Shown here: positions 38,795 to 42,322 of the stretch, one piece after another | Layout of the letters: every line of letters begins with the position of its first letter | How positions within the stretch are numbered: position 1 is the stretch's first letter | Source of the DNA: Asaia platycodi JCM 25414 | GTDB lineage: Bacteria; Pseudomonadota; Alphaproteobacteria; Acetobacterales; Acetobacteraceae | Length of the DNA: 42,322 bases | Reading direction: 5' to 3' | NCBI RefSeq assembly: GCF_000614545.1 | Contig: NZ_BAKW01000024.1 | Coordinates: 1 to 42,322, forward strand | The notes under the pieces: generated by a model | The model's database searches: none | What the model saw: the letters and a program-made list of their open reading frames with translations, nothing else | Told to the model about the DNA's origin: nothing | Translations under genes and position numbers: made by a program

Positions 38795-38834
38795 AAAAAA
38801 ACGGTCGGGCAAGAACGTGGGGAAGACCCGACCG
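38795..38834 (-). terminator. Intrinsic terminator of the minus-strand PhyH gene
   Basis: On the minus strand: stem CGGTCGGG / CCCGACCG (38834-38827 with 38809-38802), 17-base loop, followed by a run of seven Ts (38801-38795). It sits 16 bases beyond the PhyH stop and also lies 5 bases after the yqjH stop on the other strand, where no T-run follows. Confidence 0.85.
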
Positions 38835-38850
38835 ACTTTCTAGGGGCGTG

Positions 38851-40047
38851 TCAGCTCCGCGTGCTTTCGACACGGGCGGCAAGCGCTGCGGCGAAACGCG
38901 CTTCATCCCAGTTCTCGTCCAGCGCCTGACGACACAGATCCTGCTGGCTTTGCGGCGCCAGCCCCCCGATAGGCGGGTCACGGTCGAGATTGGTCGGAAA
39001 GGCATAGCCCTCGGCGCTCGCTGCAATAATGCGGTGGGCCGCTGCCTCACTCAGTGCCGCGTCATGCAGGTTGCGTTGCAGCACCGGGTAGAGCGCGCGC
39101 GCCATGCGTGCGCGGTCCATGCTTTCCATCGCCCGTCCGAAAGGAGAGGAAACCTGCAAGAGATTGGCCATGCGGCGTATCGATTTGGAGCGATTGCTTC
39201 CGGCAGCGTGGAAAAGCGCCGGACTGAAAAACACGGCATCTCCCTTCTGCAAGGGAAGTTGCAGATGATGGGCATCAAACCAGTTGCGGATTTCCTGGGT
39301 CTGCGTGGCCAGATAGCCGGGACCGTATTTCTGGGTGAAAGGCATATAGAGCGTCGGCCCGCTCTCAAGCGGCATGTCGCAATGAGCCACTGCCCCCTGA
39401 AGAGTGAGAAAGGGCGAAAACCCATGGACATGAACCGGGTAGCGGCTCACCTGTGCCGGGGACTGGAACCCGAGATGATAATCGCGATGCACGCATTGGG
39501 CCGCACCGCCCGGATTGACCACATTCACCTGTGAGGTGATCTGGTAGGCTGGCCCAAGCCAGGCCTCGCTGACAAGCGCAATCATGTCATTGGCGTAGTA
39601 GCGGGCGAAACCATCGGGATCGAGAAGACACAGCTTTTCGAGCGCATTCCAGACGCGATCATTGGCTCCGCTTTTCGCAAAATGATCGCCCGTCTCCATG
39701 CCGTTGCGCTTTTCACTGGCAATCAGCTTCTCGAACTGGACCGTGGCATGATCGAGCGCGTCAAGATCGTCGAAAGCCTGTTTGAGCACGATGATGCCGG
39801 GACCATCCTTCAGGACCCCGACCCATTCGGCCATGATCAGCTTCCTGCCCGCGTCCTCGGTTGCGAGACGACGCAGGGCAGCGCAATCGTAGAGCGGCAC
39901 CTGCCCCCCACCTATATCGGCAGCGAGGGGATAATCCTCCAGTCTGACACGCTGCTTCGTCAGGGATGTCAGATCGTCCAGCGTCGCTGAATCCGGCGTA
40001 TACCAGTTATGCATTACCCGGTTTTCGGAAAGGGAATGATGTTTCAC
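38851..40047 (-). CDS. Phytanoyl-CoA dioxygenase (PhyH) family protein
   Basis: 398 aa. Fe(II)/2-oxoglutarate oxygenase: iron ligands HxD in AAQCVHRDYHLGF and the distal His in SPALFHAAGSNRS, with the following Arg (SIRRMANLLQ) for 2-oxoglutarate. A Met/Phe-rich core (GGAAQ, FLTLQGAVAHCDMPLESGPTLYMP) fits PhyH-type enzymes that hydroxylate unactivated carbons. The start is GTG 40047 with GGAG 8 bases upstream; ATG 40014 lacks a ribosome site. Divergent from a LacI regulator. Substrate unknown; phytanoyl-CoA is not implied. Confidence 0.88.
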   Translation of the reverse strand: MKHHSLSENRVMHNWYTPDSATLDDLTSLTKQRVRLEDYPLAADIGGGQVPLYDCAALRRLATEDAGRKLIMAEWVGVLKDGPGIIVLKQAFDDLDALDHATVQFEKLIASEKRNGMETGDHFAKSGANDRVWNALEKLCLLDPDGFARYYANDMIALVSEAWLGPAYQITSQVNVVNPGGAAQCVHRDYHLGFQSPAQVSRYPVHVHGFSPFLTLQGAVAHCDMPLESGPTLYMPFTQKYGPGYLATQTQEIRNWFDAHHLQLPLQKGDAVFFSPALFHAAGSNRSKSIRRMANLLQVSSPFGRAMESMDRARMARALYPVLQRNLHDAALSEAAAHRIIAASAEGYAFPTNLDRDPPIGGLAPQSQQDLCRQALDENWDEARFAAALAARVESTRS

Positions 40048-40125
40048 TTCGAAGGCTCCGGTCCTGCCCCGCTCTCTCCGCCCTGAGCCCCTTGCCCAAC
40101 GGTCCTGACGGGACGACAGAGGGAG

Positions 40126-40141
40126 ATTACTTTTTGGTAAT
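40126..40141. promoter_or_regulatory. Candidate operator between phyH and lacI
   Basis: ATTAC (40126-40130) and GTAAT (40137-40141), spaced by TTTTTG. It is the only clear dyad in the 142-base divergent region, but the arms are short, so this is a guess. Confidence 0.3.
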
Positions 40142-40189
40142 TGCCTGCTACAGCCCATAAACACCTCAAAATCACCTCAGGAGGCAGAC

Positions 40190-41260
40190 ATGGGCGACGG
40201 GCATCCGCTGAAGGAAATCGCCAGACAGGCCGGAGTCGGACTCGCCACCGTTGATCGAGTGATTCACGGACGCTCCGGCGTACGCGCCAGCACGAAGCGC
40301 CGCGTGGCTCAGGCAATCGAGGAGCTTTCGCGTCAAACCCTCGAAACATCCCTTCAAGGCCGCCGCCTGTCGATCGATCTGGTCATGGCGGCGCCTGACC
40401 GCTTCTCGTCAGCGGTACGCAATGCACTGGAAGCCCAGCTGCCGCAGCTCATGCCAATTGCCATGCGTGTGCGCGCCCATCTGGGAGAGACCGCCACGCA
40501 TGAAGAGATCGCGGCCATATTGACGCGCATACGCAAGAGAGGGTCGAACGGGATCCTGCTGAAAGCCCCGGATCACCCTGCAATCCGCGATGAGATCGAC
40601 GCCTGTGCGCGAGCGCGCATTCCTGTCATCACACTCGTGACCGATCTGCAGGAATGCAACAGGCTCGCCTATGTCGGTCTCGACAATCATGCGGCCGGTC
40701 AGACCGCTGCCTGGCTGATTGCCGGGTGGATGCCGCCCCCTACCTGCACGGGGCTGTCGGTTCTGGTCGTGATTTCAAGCGCACGTTTCAAGGGCGAGGA
40801 AGAGCGGGAACGAGGCTTTCGGGATTATCTGGCCCGGCACGCGCCCCATCTGCGGATTCATTTTCTGGGAGAGGGCAACGGCCTGGACTGGCAGACGCTC
40901 GGTCTTGTCGAACATGCGCTCGTCACCCATCCGGAAATCAAAGCAATCTATTCAATAGGTGGCGGCAATCGCGCCATTGCGACAGCGCTGAACCGTTGCA
41001 AGCGTGTGCCACGCATTTTCATCGGTCATGACCTCGACCGGGACAACCTTTCGTTGCTTGCCGACCACGTCTTGACCGCTGTGCTCCATCACGATCTGAA
41101 CGCCGATATGCTGCTGGCCTGTCAGCTGCTCATCGAAGCCAACCGCCTGCGCCCGACCAAAACAGAAATCCGCCCTAGCCCGGCACAAATCATCACCCCA
41201 TTGAACCTGCCCGGTTTCTGCGCCCCGTCTTTGCCGAGCAGGGCGCAGAAACCGGAATAG
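40190..41260 (+). CDS. LacI-family regulator with sugar-binding-protein domain
   Basis: 356 aa. N-terminal LacI helix-turn-helix (LKEIARQAGVGLATVDRVIHGRSGVRASTKRRVAQAIEEL), then a periplasmic-binding-protein-like effector domain (ILLKAPDHPAIRDEIDACARARIPVITLVTDL, YVGLDNHAAGQTAAWLIAG, AIYSIGGGNRAIATALN). AGGAGG 7 bases before ATG 40190. Regulators with LATVDRV-type helices and this effector domain often sense sugars or polyols. The divergent phyH gene is the probable target. Its last codons form a 15-bp inverted repeat. Confidence 0.92.
   Translation: MGDGHPLKEIARQAGVGLATVDRVIHGRSGVRASTKRRVAQAIEELSRQTLETSLQGRRLSIDLVMAAPDRFSSAVRNALEAQLPQLMPIAMRVRAHLGETATHEEIAAILTRIRKRGSNGILLKAPDHPAIRDEIDACARARIPVITLVTDLQECNRLAYVGLDNHAAGQTAAWLIAGWMPPPTCTGLSVLVVISSARFKGEEERERGFRDYLARHAPHLRIHFLGEGNGLDWQTLGLVEHALVTHPEIKAIYSIGGGNRAIATALNRCKRVPRIFIGHDLDRDNLSLLADHVLTAVLHHDLNADMLLACQLLIEANRLRPTKTEIRPSPAQIITPLNLPGFCAPSLPSRAQKPE
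41211..41255. repeat. 15-bp perfect inverted repeat at the end of the lacI gene
   Basis: CCGGTTTCTGCGCCC (41211-41225) and GGGCGCAGAAACCGG (41241-41255) with a 15-base loop. The stem lies inside the last 17 codons and finishes 5 bases before the end of the stop codon. There is no T-run. It may mark the convergent transcript ends of lacI and the PNPOx-like gene (stop at 41266). Confidence 0.8.
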
Positions 41261-41265
41261 GCTTG

Positions 41266-41904
41266 TCAGGCAATGAATTTCGCCTGCGCCTTTCGCAGCG
41301 ACTCAGGCGGCAATGTCCCTTCAGGCGTGTGGGCATCCTGAACACCCGTACCGAGGGCGGTTACGACAGGCACGACACCGCCCCAGAGTGTCGAGGGCAG
41401 ATCGGCCGGATCCTCCACCGGGGGGCCGGTGCGTATCTTGGCGCTGGCAGCCTCGATATCGAGCGCGATCACGCCCGTCGCCTTGAGTTCCTGCGTTGTC
41501 ATGGGCCGCAGCTCCGTGCTGCGACCGGGCAGGATGTGGTCGGTTATCGCATCGAGTGCGCGGGCATGTTCTTCACCCGTGATCTTCCGCGCCTGCCCAT
41601 GCACCACGGCGCAACGGTAATTGACCGAGTGATGAAAAGTCGAGCGCGCCGCCACGATGCCGGTCAGGTGCGTAACGGTTACGCAGAGCTTCTGCCCGTC
41701 CAGCCCCATAAGCCGTGTCTTCGAGGCACCGTGCAGATAGAGCGTGTCGCCACATCGCGCATACGCCATGGGCATGACCATGGGCCTGCCATCAGCCACG
41801 AAGCCCACATGGCCTACGAGCCCGGTATCGAGAATGGCGTGAATGGTCGCCTCGTCATACCGCGCACGTTTGCCCTGGCGGGCCTTTGCATAATCGGGAA
41901 CCAT
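41266..41904 (-). CDS. Pyridoxamine 5'-phosphate oxidase-like flavoprotein
   Basis: 212 aa split-barrel flavin-binding protein. Seen: ATIHAILDTGLVGHVGFVADGRPMVMPMAY (FMN-binding strand pair), GDTLYLHGASKTRLM, and FHHSVNYRCAVVHGQARKI. This NimA/PNPOx-like subgroup usually binds FMN or related cofactors and may reduce nitro or other groups. It is divergent from the MocR/PdxR-type regulator, an arrangement often seen when the flavoprotein is the regulator's target. Substrate unknown; not the classical PdxH enzyme, which has different active-site motifs. Confidence 0.85.
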   Translation of the reverse strand: MVPDYAKARQGKRARYDEATIHAILDTGLVGHVGFVADGRPMVMPMAYARCGDTLYLHGASKTRLMGLDGQKLCVTVTHLTGIVAARSTFHHSVNYRCAVVHGQARKITGEEHARALDAITDHILPGRSTELRPMTTQELKATGVIALDIEAASAKIRTGPPVEDPADLPSTLWGGVVPVVTALGTGVQDAHTPEGTLPPESLRKAQAKFIA

Positions 41905-42004
41905 TCTCGCCTCCTGTCTCTCACATCGCCAGTCATCGCTTGACCGAAACAGGCCTAGCGCGCCAACTGGACCGATTCGAGATCCGGTTTATCAAGATTC
42001 TCTC

Positions 42005-42322
42005 ATGCCAGTTTTCTTGCCTGCCTTTTTCCAGCCCGACACAACACGTGCCGACCCGCTGCCCGTACAGCTCTTCGCCGCGCTGGGCGTCGCCATACGC
42101 AACGGAAAGATTGCCGATAGGGCGAAGCTGCCCTCGACGCGCCATGCGGCACAGATGCTCGGTGTCTCTCGCAGTTCGATCACAACGGCCTACGATCTGC
42201 TTCGCGCAGAAGGCATTATCGAGATGCGGCCCGGTAGCCGCCCGCGGGCACGTCTGCCCGCCTCCCCCGCCGCCGATCGCTTCGAAAGCGTCGCACCTGC
42301 CCTGTCGGCGCGCGGCCAGCGC
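42005..42322 (+). CDS. MocR/PdxR-type GntR regulator (partial, runs off window end)
   Basis: 106 residues visible, frame open to the last base. GntR winged helix with LPVQLFAALGVAIRNGKIADRAKLPSTRHAAQMLGVSRSSITTAYDLLRAEGIIEMRPGSRPRARLP: the LPSTR-(A/x)-LGVSRxTV pattern typical of MocR proteins. The C-terminal PLP-aminotransferase-like domain would follow beyond the edge. Its divergent pairing with a PNPOx-like gene suggests a vitamin-B6 or cofactor-linked regulon. Starts at ATG 42005. Confidence 0.85.
   Translation, partial: MPVFLPAFFQPDTTRADPLPVQLFAALGVAIRNGKIADRAKLPSTRHAAQMLGVSRSSITTAYDLLRAEGIIEMRPGSRPRARLPASPAADRFESVAPALSARGQR

Noticed and set aside
1..42322. Mobile elements, CRISPR arrays, prophage genes
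   Set aside because: No transposase, integrase, phage structural protein or regularly spaced repeats were found on either strand.

Overview
The window is about 42.3 kb of GC-rich bacterial chromosome. Gene content and order point to an alphaproteobacterium of the acetic acid bacteria (Acetobacteraceae): a yebC-ruvCAB-ybgC-tolQRA block, fused ispDF, an ATP12-type chaperone gene, a SAM-II riboswitch ahead of metZ, and a GalP-type sugar porter. The genus (Asaia-, Kozakia- or Gluconobacter-like) is inference; no rRNA is present. No insertion sequence, phage gene or CRISPR array was seen.

Layout. (1) 1-7593, minus strand: secA, yebC, ruvC, ruvA, ruvB, ybgC, tolQ, tolR and the start of tolA, a tightly packed series for protein export, Holliday-junction processing and Tol-Pal envelope maintenance. 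(2) 7955-13170, plus strand: a periplasmic parvulin foldase, argJ, a type II NADH dehydrogenase, a PF10014-type 2-oxoglutarate oxygenase and a small secreted protein, then a convergent tRNA-Gly(CCC). (3) 13322-15209: promoter, SAM-II riboswitch, metZ and apaG. (4) 15169-18715: a large membrane GGEEF diguanylate cyclase with a periplasmic sensor, a small secreted protein and an AT-rich spacer; this stretch has lower GC and looks acquired. (5) 18916-21904: sugar porter, ispDF, and a doubtful small gene that shares a bidirectional terminator with ispDF. (6) 22038-31403, minus strand: a probable operon bcp, yhdP-like, rarA, rluC-like, asmA-like, atp12, with ATGA stop/start overlaps at three junctions. 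(7) 31425-35133: secreted Gly/Pro-rich protein, aat followed by two secreted paralogues, a small membrane protein, an EcsC protein. (8) 35350-38789: secreted protein, semialdehyde dehydrogenase, and a yqjI-yqjH metal-responsive repressor/ferric reductase pair preceded by a striking 14-bp inverted repeat. (9) 38851-42322: a PhyH-type dioxygenase divergent from a LacI regulator, and a PNPOx-like flavoprotein divergent from a MocR/PdxR-type regulator cut by the window end.

The most important global observation is sequence integrity. At least 15 reading-frame breaks hit conserved genes (yebC, secA, metZ, ispDF, asmA, rluC, rarA, yhdP, bcp, the aldehyde dehydrogenase and others). Thirteen are repaired by restoring one missing G or C, mostly in a run of two or three, and each repaired gene becomes a multiple of three with family-typical length. 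This looks like systematic indel error in the assembly rather than decay. Such genes are annotated here as single genes with a frameshift, not as pairs.
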